A DNA stretch of 64,000 bases, taken from the NCBI RefSeq assembly GCF_019352175.1, contig NZ_JACBYI010000015.1, positions 80,334 through 144,333 of the forward strand. Direction: 5' to 3'. Both the position numbers and the translations under genes were made by a program. Each line of letters starts with the position of its first letter. The first letter of the stretch is position 1. The notes under the pieces are model-generated. The model worked only from the letters and a program-made list of their open reading frames with translations, was not told the DNA's origin and searched no databases. The stretch comes from Paenibacillus sp. S150. Its GTDB lineage: Bacteria; Bacillota; Bacilli; Paenibacillales; Paenibacillaceae. Positions 1 to 8,634 of the stretch are shown here, in pieces.

Positions 1-550
1 CGGCCAATGAGAGCACAAAGCCGGAAAGACCCATAATGGCCGCCTTAATCATCGAACCGCCGGTCAGGCCTGATGTAACGGTCAACGCCAGCAGCATCAC
101 GGCGAAGAGCTCCGGAGGCCCGAATTTGATCGCCTGCTCAGCCAGAAAAGGTGCAAAAAACACCAGTCCTGCGAGTCCTAGCATCCCCGCTGCGAAGGAG
201 GAGATAGCGGCAATTCCCAGGGCCGGCCCGCCCCTTCCCTGACGGGCCAGCGGATAACCGTCCAGACAGGTCGGTACGGACGATGCTTCTCCGGGAATAT
301 TAAGCAAAATTGCGGTGGTCGAGCCTCCGTACATAGAGCCGTAGTAGATGCCTGCCAGCATGATAATAGCTTGCGAAGGTTCCAAAGCCGCGGTTACCGG
401 AAGCAATATGGCAATCGCCGAAGTTGGGCCCAGACCGGGCAGTACACCCACGAATGTGCCTATCAGCGCTCCCAGTACGGCCATGAGCACATTAAAGGGA
501 GTAATGGCGGAAACGAAGCCATATCCCAGCGAAACGGCTGAGTCTAGCAT
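1..550 (-). CDS. Tripartite tricarboxylate transporter TctA-type permease (3' end cut by window edge)
   Basis: Reading leftward from an ATG at 550, an open frame of at least 183 codons runs off the window. The protein is hydrophobic. Near residues 30-45 it has the Gly/Pro-rich segment GTFVGVLPGLGPTSA, and near 70-90 YYGSMYGGSTTAILLNIPGE, both typical of the large membrane subunit (TctA/DUF112) of tripartite tricarboxylate transporters. These systems import citrate-like or other carboxylates driven by an ion gradient, with a small membrane subunit (TctB) and a periplasmic/lipoprotein binding protein (TctC). The TctB gene lies 10 bp upstream on the same strand. The substrate cannot be told from sequence, and no TctC gene is seen in the window. 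Confidence 0.88.
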   Translation of the reverse strand, partial: MLDSAVSLGYGFVSAITPFNVLMAVLGALIGTFVGVLPGLGPTSAIAILLPVTAALEPSQAIIMLAGIYYGSMYGGSTTAILLNIPGEASSVPTCLDGYPLARQGRGGPALGIAAISSFAAGMLGLAGLVFFAPFLAEQAIKFGPPELFAVMLLALTVTSGLTGGSMIKAAIMGLSGFVLSLA

Positions 551-560
551 AGCGGCCCCC

Positions 561-1034
561 TCACAGCAGCCATCTGCCGGACGGCAGGGGAGCATGCAGC
601 CATTGCACAAAGATCAAGTACAAGGATACCGTCAAAATAAGTGCCGCCGCCAATGAAGAATACCAACGGAACAACCCGATTCCTTTGAACAGAATCACCG
701 AGGCGGCGAGTGTAGCCATTAGATAGCCTGTCCATTGAATAAGAGCAATGTAAAAAAGGAGAATAACGGGCACCGCGAAAATAAGTACCGGCGTTCTGGG
801 GGATGACTCGGTATCTTTACCCGCTTCGGGATGGTTACCGGCAGAACGATCACCTCGAAACGCCAAAATGAGTCCGAAAACAAGAAGTCCGCTTCCCACC
901 ACAAATGGAAAGAGATGATCACCGTTCAGCATAGCCATGCGGTATGGAAAAAGCCTGATAGCCTCCGCAATGGACGCTGAGCCGATGAGAATGGCAGCGG
1001 CTGCTCCTGTCCGGTCAGCTAATTTTACTTTCAT
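561..1034 (-). CDS. Tripartite tricarboxylate transporter TctB-type small membrane subunit
   Basis: This 157-residue protein has four probable membrane segments, the usual size and layout of TctB. They lie roughly at residues 15-32, 42-62, 85-105 and 115-150. The start at 1034 is chosen over an in-frame ATG at 1061 because AAAGGCGGG stands at the right distance before it. It ends 10 bp before the TctA-type gene, so the two form an operon. A good promoter lies at 1131-1160 on the same strand. The order promoter-tctB-tctA leaves out the binding protein that usually comes first. Family assignment rests on topology and on the neighbour. Confidence 0.8.
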   Translation of the reverse strand: MKVKLADRTGAAAAILIGSASIAEAIRLFPYRMAMLNGDHLFPFVVGSGLLVFGLILAFRGDRSAGNHPEAGKDTESSPRTPVLIFAVPVILLFYIALIQWTGYLMATLAASVILFKGIGLFRWYSSLAAALILTVSLYLIFVQWLHAPLPSGRWLL

Positions 1035-1130
1035 TTGTATCCCGCCTTTGCGCAATATCATTTTAGAGCTCCAGATTCATTGAATCATTTTTCACTTATA
1101 ATTCCGATAGTTTAAATGAGCTTTATGGAG

Positions 1131-1160
1131 ATATTATCAAAAGCCTTTATCAAAAGTCAA
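1131..1160 (-). promoter_or_regulatory. Sigma-A-type promoter for the tctBA operon
   Basis: On the minus strand TTGACT (1155-1160) and TAATAT (1131-1136) are separated by 18 bp, close to the vegetative consensus, and lie about 100 bp before the TctB-type start. The rest of the 365-bp gap (1035-1399) is AT-rich and separates divergent genes. No obvious vegetative promoter was found for the glycosyltransferase on the plus strand. The stretch at 1350-1378 is very AT-rich and could hold a sporulation-sigma promoter, but this is not resolved. Confidence 0.6.
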
Positions 1161-1399
1161 CGCTATTTTAGTGAAGTTTTTGATTATCAGGAAAGCGCTG
1201 GCGTTCGCCCATCAGCTCCTGAAGATTAAATTTGACCATTCGCGGCTGTATTTTAAAACGGGTTAACAGAATTTTTCTGTATCCGTTTTCACTCATTTGT
1301 AGCTTAATGTTGAAGTTTGACTTAAAATGTATAGAATTTGTTTAGAGCAACGTGATATATTGTGATAAATATTATATCTTCCTTGATTGGAGGGCTTGA

Positions 1400-3253
1400 A
1401 TGCAAACATCTATTATTGTCCTGGCCCAGCAGCTGCCGCTGCTCAAATCATGCCTGGCCAGCATTGAGCTGTTCACCGAGTCCCCCTATGAGCTGATTGT
1501 GATTAATGACGGAGGAGACAAGGAAATCAGCAGCTATTTGGCCTTTTCCAAAAGAGCGCGCTCCTTCGCAACCAATCAGCCTGCCGGCGTTGCTGCCGGT
1601 TACAATCTCGGCGCTTCTCTGGCCGGCGGCGAGCATCTGATCTTCATGCGCGACCATATGATGGTCTCTGAAGACTGGCTGTCCAGTCTTAACGGCTGTG
1701 CAAGGCGGCATCCCGGCGCGGCTATGGTTGGACCGGTCAGCAACGACGTAAGCGGCCCGCAGCGGCTCCCGGTGCAATGCAGCGAAATGGAGCAGCTGGA
1801 TCATATCGCGAAGTCCTTCGCCCTCTCCAAGGCCGGACAAGCCAAAACCGCTACACGGCTGCTCAGCCATCTGCTTCTCGTCCGGCACAGGGCCTTCGAT
1901 GAACTTGGCGGCTTCGACGAAAGATTCGAAATGGAATGCTATGAGGATGATGATCTATGCTACCGCGCGCTGCAGGCAGGCTACAGCTTACATATTGCCC
2001 TGGATTGTTTTGTCCGCTATATCCAGCCCCCTCCACTGTTCCCTGATGATCCCAATTGGTACAACACACGCCTAAGTCTGAATCGAGAAAAAGCCAGGCA
2101 AAAATGGGGCTTTGACATTACAAGCGCCTTATATGAAATGAAAAGAAAAGCCACGGTCAGCCTGTGCATGATTGTAAAAAATGAGGAAGCCACCCTGAAG
2201 CGCTGTCTGGACAGCGTGGCTTGCCTGGTCGATGAAATCATTATTGTCGATACCGGCTCGACAGATCTTACCAAGGAGATTGCTTTGCGCTATACAGATA
2301 AGGTTGCCGATTTCACCTGGGTGGATGACTTCTCCAAAGCCCGGAATTATGCCTTCAGCCTGGCGACTCAGGACTATTTGCTCTGGATGGACGCGGATGA
2401 TATTTTCCTGCCTGCCGATGCCGAGAAATTCACAAGGCTTACGGCCGCTCTGGACTGGGATACGGATGCGGTATCCATGAATTATAATCTTGCCTTTGAC
2501 GAGCATGGCAATTTAACCTCCAGCTTGACGCGCAACCGCCTGGTTAAACGGGAAAATGGCTTCCGCTGGCACGGTGTGGTCCATGAATATCTGGAAGTGT
2601 CGGGCAAGGTTCACCGCTCGGACATCTCCATTACGCATGGCAGGATGCATGGGAACTCCTCCAGAAATCTGAATATCTACGAGAACCGCTATGCCGCCGG
2701 CGAGATTTTTTCCAGCCGCGATCTGTACTATTTCGCCAATGAGCTTAGAGAGCATAAACAATGGCTCAAAGCCATCTCTTTTTATGAAATGTTCCTGCAG
2801 CAGGTGGACAGCTGGGTTGAGGACCGGATTAATGCCTGCGGGAGCCTCTCCGATTGTTTCCGGGAGCTCGGCAACATCCAGGATGCAAAAGCAAAAGCGC
2901 TGCAGGCCTTCTCCTACGATCTGCCCCGTGCGGAAAGCTGCTGCCGGCTGGGGAGTCTGTATATGCTGGAGAATGACTTCAGCAAGGCAATTTTTTGGTA
3001 TAAGCTGGCGAGCGGACTAACCAAGCCTGCGGATTCCTATTCCATTTTACAGCATGCCTGCTGGAGCTGGCTGCCCCATCTGCAGCTGTGTGTCTGCTAT
3101 GACCGGATCGGCCAGTACGAGCGGGCGTGCGCCCACAATGAAAAGGCGGCGGAGTACATTCCAAATGACAGCAAGGTGCTGGCAAACAGAGCTTATTTCA
3201 CCGGTTTGGGAGTCGCTGTGCAATCATATATTTTAGGGGGAAGCAATCAATGA
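1400..3253 (+). CDS. Two-domain family 2 glycosyltransferase with C-terminal TPR-like region
   Basis: The protein has 617 residues. An N-terminal GT-A fold resembling family 2 covers about 1-240, with NDGG at 36-39 and an acidic EDDDLCYRA segment near 177. A second, canonical GT2 domain starts near 252 with SLCMIVKNEE, then DTGSTD at 284-289 and the DADD metal/nucleotide-sugar site at 331-334. Residues 430-600 are helical and TPR-like. The start follows GGAGGG at 1389-1394. The stop overlaps the next start (ATGA at 3250-3253), so it is coupled to the collagen-like surface protein. I infer that it glycosylates that protein, probably on the abundant Thr residues of its Gly-X-Thr repeats, as is known for BclA-type collagen-like glycoproteins. 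Confidence 0.85.
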   Translation: MQTSIIVLAQQLPLLKSCLASIELFTESPYELIVINDGGDKEISSYLAFSKRARSFATNQPAGVAAGYNLGASLAGGEHLIFMRDHMMVSEDWLSSLNGCARRHPGAAMVGPVSNDVSGPQRLPVQCSEMEQLDHIAKSFALSKAGQAKTATRLLSHLLLVRHRAFDELGGFDERFEMECYEDDDLCYRALQAGYSLHIALDCFVRYIQPPPLFPDDPNWYNTRLSLNREKARQKWGFDITSALYEMKRKATVSLCMIVKNEEATLKRCLDSVACLVDEIIIVDTGSTDLTKEIALRYTDKVADFTWVDDFSKARNYAFSLATQDYLLWMDADDIFLPADAEKFTRLTAALDWDTDAVSMNYNLAFDEHGNLTSSLTRNRLVKRENGFRWHGVVHEYLEVSGKVHRSDISITHGRMHGNSSRNLNIYENRYAAGEIFSSRDLYYFANELREHKQWLKAISFYEMFLQQVDSWVEDRINACGSLSDCFRELGNIQDAKAKALQAFSYDLPRAESCCRLGSLYMLENDFSKAIFWYKLASGLTKPADSYSILQHACWSWLPHLQLCVCYDRIGQYERACAHNEKAAEYIPNDSKVLANRAYFTGLGVAVQSYILGGSNQ

Positions 3254-5238
3254 AGAAGCTGCAGAACAGACCACAGTATACGGAGATCACAAACGAAACT
3301 CAAAATTTGAAGAAGGATATGAAGCCGGTTCTCATAAAAACCTCCATGGCAATGATGGTGGTCAGCCAGACAGCGGGTCTGCTTCCCGGTTTCGGCCTTG
3401 GCGGTACGGGAACCGCTTCCGCTGCGGAAAATAAGAGCTTCAACGATGTCAGCAGCAGCTCGTGGATGTACAAGTATGTCATGAAGATTGCCGCTCTTGG
3501 CTTCGCCGAAGGAGATACATCAGGCAATTTCAATCCGAAAGCTCCATTGACCCGCCAGGAGGCGGCTATTATGGCTGTCCGGTTCCTTGGAATTGAAAAT
3601 CCTGCCCCCTCTTCATCTTCGCCTGCATTGGATGTCAGCAGTTGGGCCAGCTCCTGGGTGCAAACCGCAATCAGCGAAGGCTTGATTCTTCCCGGCGAAG
3701 AAACCGCCCAAGGCTGGGGCAGCCAGAATGCCAGCCGCGAATGGCTGACGAAGCTTGTGATCCGGCTGATCGGCAAGGAAACCGAGGCGCTGGCCCTTGC
3801 CAATGAAGCCCTTCCCTTTAACGATGACAGCCAAATCTCTTCCTGGGCTGCAGGCTACATCAACGCTGCTTCACAACTGAAGGTTGTACAGGGCTTCGAG
3901 GACAAAACCTTCCGTCCATCCGATGATGTTACCCGGGCTCAGGCGGCGGCCATATTCAGCTCGGCTGAAAAATATGCCGTTAATCCGTTGGACACGGTAG
4001 CCCGCGGCAAGATTATCAGCGTATCGGCTGGCAAAATCGGTGTATTGACTGAATCCGGGCAGACCATCAGTCTGGCCATTAATGGTTCCACACTTATTTT
4101 CGGGAACGGCGGAGCCTCGGCAGCCCCGGTGGCCGTCGGTCAGCCCATCACTGCCATCTACAGCAACGGTACGGCTTCTTATGTTGAAATAGCGGATATC
4201 AGCAAAGCGGAAATCACCTTGCCCGGGCCAAAAGGAGACACAGGGGCGACTGGAGCTGCGGGTGTTACGGGAGCGACCGGCGCAACCGGGGCAACCGGGG
4301 CCACGGGCAGCGCCGGGGCGCCGGGAGGACAGGGCGCTGTTGGCGCAACAGGGGCCACCGGCGTGACCGGGCCTGCCGGGGAGACTGGCGCTACGGGAGC
4401 AACCGGCGCTACGGGTGAGACCGGGGCCACCGGCGTGACCGGGCCTGCCGGAGAGACTGGGGCTACGGGGGCTACCGGCGCTACGGGTGAGACCGGGGCC
4501 ACCGGTGCGACCGGACCTGCCGGGGTCACTGGGGTTACGGGGGCTACCGGCGCTACGGGTGAGACCGGGGCCACCGGCGTGACCGGGCCTGCCGGGGAGA
4601 CTGGCGCTACGGGGGCTACCGGCGCTACGGGTGAGACCGGAGCTACTGGTGCGACCGGATCTGCCGGGGTCACTGGGGCTACGGGGGCAACTGGCGCGAC
4701 TGGAACTGGCTCAACTACTGTTATTCCATTTTCCTCGGGAAGCCCGGTTGATATGAGAACTTACTTGGGGGGCGCACAGTCCGACAGGGCGCTGATCGGC
4801 TTCGGCAGCTCCCAGATCATTACTGTCAACGGATCTACCATCGATCTTACGGGCGGTGCCGGCACGAACATCAACTATGCTTTTTCAGCTCCCGGAGCCG
4901 GGACCATCACTTCACTCAGCGGGTACTTCTCCACGACAGCTGCTATGTCTTTAGTAGGAAGCAGCATCGCAATAACCGGTCAATTGTACATGAGTTCAAC
5001 CCCCGATAATACCTTCACGCCGGTTCCCGGAGCCACAGTAGCCTTGTCTCCTCAATTAACGGGAATTTTATCGGTAGGTACAATTTCGTCCGGCATGACC
5101 ACCGGACTCAGCATCCCGGTTACCGCCCAGAGCCGCCTGCTGATGGTCTACACAGCCACCGTAATCGCAGGCTTGGATGTCAGCATGACGGTTCCCGGCT
5201 ACATCAGCGGAGGCTTGAACATGACTATGAGCAACTAA
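3250..5238 (+). CDS. S-layer-homology / collagen-like / BclB-type C-terminal domain surface glycoprotein
   Basis: The protein has 662 residues. A membrane-targeting hydrophobic stretch lies at about 26-59, ending in an Ala-rich signal-peptidase-like site after a 25-residue polar lead. Three SLH domains at about 63-115, 127-176 and 189-241 should anchor it to pyruvylated wall polymer. A small beta-rich segment covers 252-320. A collagen-like region of Gly-X-Thr/Gly-X-Y triplets runs from about 327 to 490. The C-terminal 170 residues begin VIPFSSGSPVDM and match the C-terminal domain of exosporium BclB-related glycoproteins. SLH plus BclB-type tail is an unusual pairing: wall anchor at one end, trimerising spore-surface-type head at the other. 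Translation is coupled to the upstream glycosyltransferase. Expression in vegetative or sporulating cells cannot be told. Confidence 0.88.
   Translation: MKKLQNRPQYTEITNETQNLKKDMKPVLIKTSMAMMVVSQTAGLLPGFGLGGTGTASAAENKSFNDVSSSSWMYKYVMKIAALGFAEGDTSGNFNPKAPLTRQEAAIMAVRFLGIENPAPSSSSPALDVSSWASSWVQTAISEGLILPGEETAQGWGSQNASREWLTKLVIRLIGKETEALALANEALPFNDDSQISSWAAGYINAASQLKVVQGFEDKTFRPSDDVTRAQAAAIFSSAEKYAVNPLDTVARGKIISVSAGKIGVLTESGQTISLAINGSTLIFGNGGASAAPVAVGQPITAIYSNGTASYVEIADISKAEITLPGPKGDTGATGAAGVTGATGATGATGATGSAGAPGGQGAVGATGATGVTGPAGETGATGATGATGETGATGVTGPAGETGATGATGATGETGATGATGPAGVTGVTGATGATGETGATGVTGPAGETGATGATGATGETGATGATGSAGVTGATGATGATGTGSTTVIPFSSGSPVDMRTYLGGAQSDRALIGFGSSQIITVNGSTIDLTGGAGTNINYAFSAPGAGTITSLSGYFSTTAAMSLVGSSIAITGQLYMSSTPDNTFTPVPGATVALSPQLTGILSVGTISSGMTTGLSIPVTAQSRLLMVYTATVIAGLDVSMTVPGYISGGLNMTMSN
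4369..4656 (+). repeat. Four tandem 72-bp units encoding 24-residue Gly-X-Thr blocks
   Basis: Within the collagen-like region, four units of exactly 72 bp begin at 4369, 4441, 4513 and 4585, each starting GPAG and carrying seven further Gly-X-Y triplets (mostly GAT, GET, GVT). A fifth, diverged unit follows at 4657. Near identity at DNA level suggests recent unit duplication, so copy number may vary between strains. Confidence 0.85.
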
Positions 5239-5268
5239 AACCTGCAATTCAATGCTATGCCTGAATTA

Positions 5269-5600
5269 AGAAGAAACGGCTACGCCGTCCTTGACCGGGC
5301 AGCGCAGCGGTTTGCATTTCAGGTGTAAGGCTGGCTGCTGAAGCCAGGTGGAAAGGTCACTTCATATTTCCCCAGCCGCTTTTTCGCAAGGTCTTAGAGG
5401 GAAAAAAGGACCCCTAATCGATCCGGTTCTCTCCCTTACAGAGGAATACGCCTGCATTAAGATGGAACTTGAACCATTCATCCAAAGGGCAGCCATTTTA
5501 GTGGTAAAAAGGATAACTAATCCACCGCATTCCGATCTTGGATCATTCCTAGTGGGAAAAAGTACACCTAATCCGGCTGAAATCAGCCATTTGGGGGGAG
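5269..5600 (+). repeat. Dispersed intergenic repeat, module A, copy 1
   Basis: This stretch closely matches 63468-63875: a shared GC-rich hairpin-like start (5269-5335) followed by degenerate copies of AGTGGGAAAAAGTACACCTA about 50 bp apart (anchors near 5346, 5396, 5500 and 5551, and in inverted form near 5605 and 5665). It lies in a 940-bp region (5239-6181) with no convincing gene. An 88-codon frame at 5348-5614 is made of the repeats and is not called. The function is unknown. Confidence 0.75.
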
Positions 5601-5756
5601 CGGGCCTCCATTAGGTGTACAAAATCCCACTAAAGCCCGTTCAAGCCAGAATTCCAGCCCATTAGTGTTACTTTTTACACTTCGCTTTCGTTCCTTATGA
5701 ACCTCCTTGCTTTTCATCACCTTGTTCAGGCTCTCCGGTTCCATTCATCCTGAATT

Positions 5757-5842
5757 CCGTAGAGCTTTGTTAGATGATTTGTGGATACTTACTTTCGAAA
5801 TTCAGGATAAAATCTTATATTTCAAGCAAAGCCGTCTTAATC
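5757..5842 (+). repeat. Dispersed intergenic repeat, module B, copy 1
   Basis: About 85 bp including TTACTTTCGAAATTCAGGAT are nearly identical to 63365-63450. In this copy module B follows module A, but in the right-hand copy it precedes it, so the modules move or recombine separately. Confidence 0.75.
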
Positions 5843-5916
5843 GTCCTTAGAGGCAAAGCGGCGGCTGTTCAGGAGAAAGATACTTTATCAAGTGAACTCT
5901 ATATTGATATCCTTTA

Positions 5917-5957
5917 AAAAGGCTGTTCCGTGCATCATTGCATGTGGACAGCCTTTG
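5917..5957 (+). terminator. Hairpin resembling an intrinsic terminator
   Basis: AAAGGCTGTTC (5918-5928) pairs with GGACAGCCTTT (about 5946-5956), and the loop contains a further TGCA/TGCA pairing. The downstream T-run is short. It may insulate the alpha-galactosidase gene from upstream reading. It lies between repeat module B and the alpha-galactosidase. Confidence 0.4.
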
Positions 5958-6181
5958 TTCATTTTACGGCCTCCTGAGTGGTGATGCGGTCAAATTACCG
6001 GCACATTATAGCGACACTTGTTGCATTCCCGTAACAATGACCACAGACAGCGGCCATCAAAGATAATACATTCGTCCATATGGAATCTGCTTTTCTCCAT
6101 ACGCTTGGCCGCGAAACAGACTTATAATGAGGCTGTCTCTCTATTTCACGCTTTCACTGCATATTCTAGGAGGTTGTTTCC

Positions 6182-8374
6182 TTGTCCATTATTTACGATG
6201 CCGAACAGCAAATTTTTCATCTGCAGACTGCAAATACCAGCTATGTATTCGGTCTTGCCCGCGGTTCCTACCCCGTGCATCTGCACTGGGGCCGAAAAAT
6301 CCGCGGTTCCGCCATTTCCGACCTGTTTGGTCCCGGAGCTATGGGCTTCAGCAGCACCGTTGATCCCCAAGAACCCGCATTCTCCCTTGACACGCTTCCC
6401 CAGGAATATCCCGGGTATGGCTCAGGGGATTTCCGGGAGCCTGCTTACGAGGCCGAGCTTCCGAACGGCACAACCGTTACGGAGCTGACCTATATATCCC
6501 ATAGCATTATCCAAGGAAAACCTCCACTGGAAGGGCTGCCTGCCGTATACGCCGAAAGCGGCGACGGGGCCGAAACACTGCAGCTTGTGCTGGAAGATGC
6601 CGCAGCAGGCCTGCGCGCTGAGCTGTCCTATACGGTAATGAACGGCTTCGACGCCATTATCCGCTCGACCCGCCTGATCAATACCGGAAGCGCTGCATTG
6701 AAGCTGAACCGTGCCTTGTCGGCAGCGCTCGACTTCCCGCATGACAACTACGAGCTGGTTCAGCTGTCCGGCTCATGGGCCCGGGAACGCCACCTGGTCC
6801 GTGCTCCACTGCATAATGGGCGGCAGGGCATTGACAGCAAACGCGGGGCCAGCAGCCATCAGCAGAATCCGTTCCTTGCCCTGCTCTCTCCCCGGACCGG
6901 AGAGGATAGCGGAGAGGCTTACGGCTTCAGCCTGGTCTACAGCGGCAGCTTCAGTGCCAATGCCGATGTGGACCAATACGGAACTACACGCGTCACTATG
7001 GGCATCAATCCGTTCGGCTTCCGCTGGCTGCTTGCTCCCGGCGGTAGCTTTCAGACGCCGGAAGCCGTGCTGGTCTACTCCGGCCAGGGGATCGGCGGCA
7101 TGTCCCGCATATACCACCGGCTGTATCGGACACGACTGGCGCGGGGGCTCTACCGTGATGAGCCCCGCCCGGTGCTGATCAACAACTGGGAAGCCACCTA
7201 CTTCAACTTCGATGCGGACAAAATCGTAGATATCGCCCGGGCCGGCAAAGTGCTCGGCATCGAGCTGTTCGTCCTTGACGACGGCTGGTTCGGCCGCCGC
7301 GACGACGACACCACCTCACTGGGAGACTGGTTCGTCGATACCCGCAAGCTGCCGCACGGTCTGCCCGATCTGGTAGAACGGGTCAAGGAACTCGGCATGC
7401 AGTTCGGCCTCTGGTTCGAGCCTGAGATGGTGTCCCCGGACAGCGAGCTGTACCGCGCCCATCCCGACTGGTGCCTGCATGTGCAAGGCCGCAGACGCAG
7501 TCAGGCCCGCAACCAGCTGATCCTGGATCTCTCGCGGCAGGAGGTATGCGATTATATTATTGATGCAGTCGGAAGTGTGCTGGCCGCGGCTCCGATTACC
7601 TATGTCAAATGGGATATGAACCGCCATATGACCGAGATCGGCTCTGCGGCCCTGCCGCCCGAACGCCAGGGAGAAACAGCCCACCGCTATATGCTGGGGC
7701 TGTACCGGGTTATGGAGGAAATCACCTCGAAATTTCCGCATGTGCTGTTCGAAAGCTGCTCCGGCGGCGGCGGCAGATTCGATCCGGGCATTCTCCATTA
7801 CATGCCTCAGACCTGGACGAGCGATGACACCGATGCGGTGGAACGCCTCAAAATCCAGTACGGCACCAGTATCGTATACCCGGCCAGCAGCATGGGCTCC
7901 CATATTTCGGCTGTGCCGAACCATCAGGTTCACCGCAGCACCCCGCTCTCGATGCGCGGAGATGTTGCGATGTCCGGCAATTTCGGGTATGAGCTGGACC
8001 TGACCCGCTTCACGCCGGAGGAACAGGCCGAAGCCGCAGCCCAGGTCGCCTTTTATAAGGAAATCCGTTCCCTTGTCCAGCAGGGCGACATGTACCGGCT
8101 TCTCTCGCCGTTCGAGGGCAATGAAACAGCCTGGATGTTCGTGGCGGAAGACCGCTCCGAGGCACTGGCCGGCTACTTCCGCGTGCTGGCCGGACCGAAC
8201 GAGAGCCGCCCGCGTCTTCGGCTCCAGGGCCTTGACCCGGAGAAGGACTACGTACTCCAGGAAACCGGCGCCGTATACGGCGGCGACCGGCTGATGTATG
8301 CCGGGCTGCTCCTGCCAGAGCTGCACGGTGATTTCCAGAGCAAGCTGTTCCATTTCGTCGCGGTGGCGGAATAG
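6182..8374 (+). CDS. GH36 alpha-galactosidase
   Basis: At 730 residues this is full length for the bacterial GH36 tetrameric alpha-galactosidases (AgaA/AgaN/RafA group). It removes alpha-1,6-galactose from melibiose, raffinose-series sugars and galactomannan oligosaccharides. The nucleophile is Asp478 in YVKWDMNRH and the acid/base is Asp548 in TWTSDDTDA, the same numbering as in the Geobacillus AgaA enzymes. ESCSGGGGRFD lies between them. There is no signal peptide, so it is cytosolic. It starts at TTG 6182 behind AGGAGG at 6168-6173; no ATG fits as well. It stands alone, with a terminator after it and no adjacent transporter gene. Confidence 0.93.
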   Translation: MSIIYDAEQQIFHLQTANTSYVFGLARGSYPVHLHWGRKIRGSAISDLFGPGAMGFSSTVDPQEPAFSLDTLPQEYPGYGSGDFREPAYEAELPNGTTVTELTYISHSIIQGKPPLEGLPAVYAESGDGAETLQLVLEDAAAGLRAELSYTVMNGFDAIIRSTRLINTGSAALKLNRALSAALDFPHDNYELVQLSGSWARERHLVRAPLHNGRQGIDSKRGASSHQQNPFLALLSPRTGEDSGEAYGFSLVYSGSFSANADVDQYGTTRVTMGINPFGFRWLLAPGGSFQTPEAVLVYSGQGIGGMSRIYHRLYRTRLARGLYRDEPRPVLINNWEATYFNFDADKIVDIARAGKVLGIELFVLDDGWFGRRDDDTTSLGDWFVDTRKLPHGLPDLVERVKELGMQFGLWFEPEMVSPDSELYRAHPDWCLHVQGRRRSQARNQLILDLSRQEVCDYIIDAVGSVLAAAPITYVKWDMNRHMTEIGSAALPPERQGETAHRYMLGLYRVMEEITSKFPHVLFESCSGGGGRFDPGILHYMPQTWTSDDTDAVERLKIQYGTSIVYPASSMGSHISAVPNHQVHRSTPLSMRGDVAMSGNFGYELDLTRFTPEEQAEAAAQVAFYKEIRSLVQQGDMYRLLSPFEGNETAWMFVAEDRSEALAGYFRVLAGPNESRPRLRLQGLDPEKDYVLQETGAVYGGDRLMYAGLLLPELHGDFQSKLFHFVAVAE

Positions 8375-8389
8375 CAGCTATATCATCAG

Positions 8390-8428
8390 AAACGGACACC
8401 ACCCTTAACCAAGGGGCGGTGTCCGTTT
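8390..8428 (+). terminator. Intrinsic terminator after alpha-galactosidase
   Basis: A 15-bp stem with one mismatch (8390-8404 with 8414-8428, arms beginning AAACGGACACC and ending GGTGTCCGTTT) lies 16 bp after the stop codon. Only a short T-run follows, so it may be stem-driven. The remaining gap to 8634 shows nothing else. Confidence 0.7.
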
Positions 8429-8634
8429 GTGGCTGGACTAATAAAGGAGGCTTCGTTACATGAATGTATTTTCTGCAATAGATTTGCCAGTTTTCGGGGA
8501 CGAATCGCATTCTGCTGTATTTTGTGCAACAGAAATCGGGATTTCGGGTCAACATGCCCTTCTCTTAACCGGACGCTATTCCGGCCTGTCCTAAGCGTAT
8601 CAAACTTGCCTGGACCCCTTCCGCTAAGGAGCTT

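Noticed and set aside
4179..4673. 164-codon Pro/Val-rich frame antisense to the collagen region
   Set aside because: It mirrors the Gly-X-Thr repeats on the opposite strand and has no independent signals.
5348..5614. 88-codon frame on the plus strand in the first intergenic repeat region
   Set aside because: It consists of repeat-module sequence, is not preserved as a frame in the second copy near 63.6 kb, and has no convincing ribosome-binding site.
7316..8353. 345-codon frame antisense to the alpha-galactosidase
   Set aside because: Shadow of a high-GC third-codon-position gene; the sense frame has full catalytic motifs.
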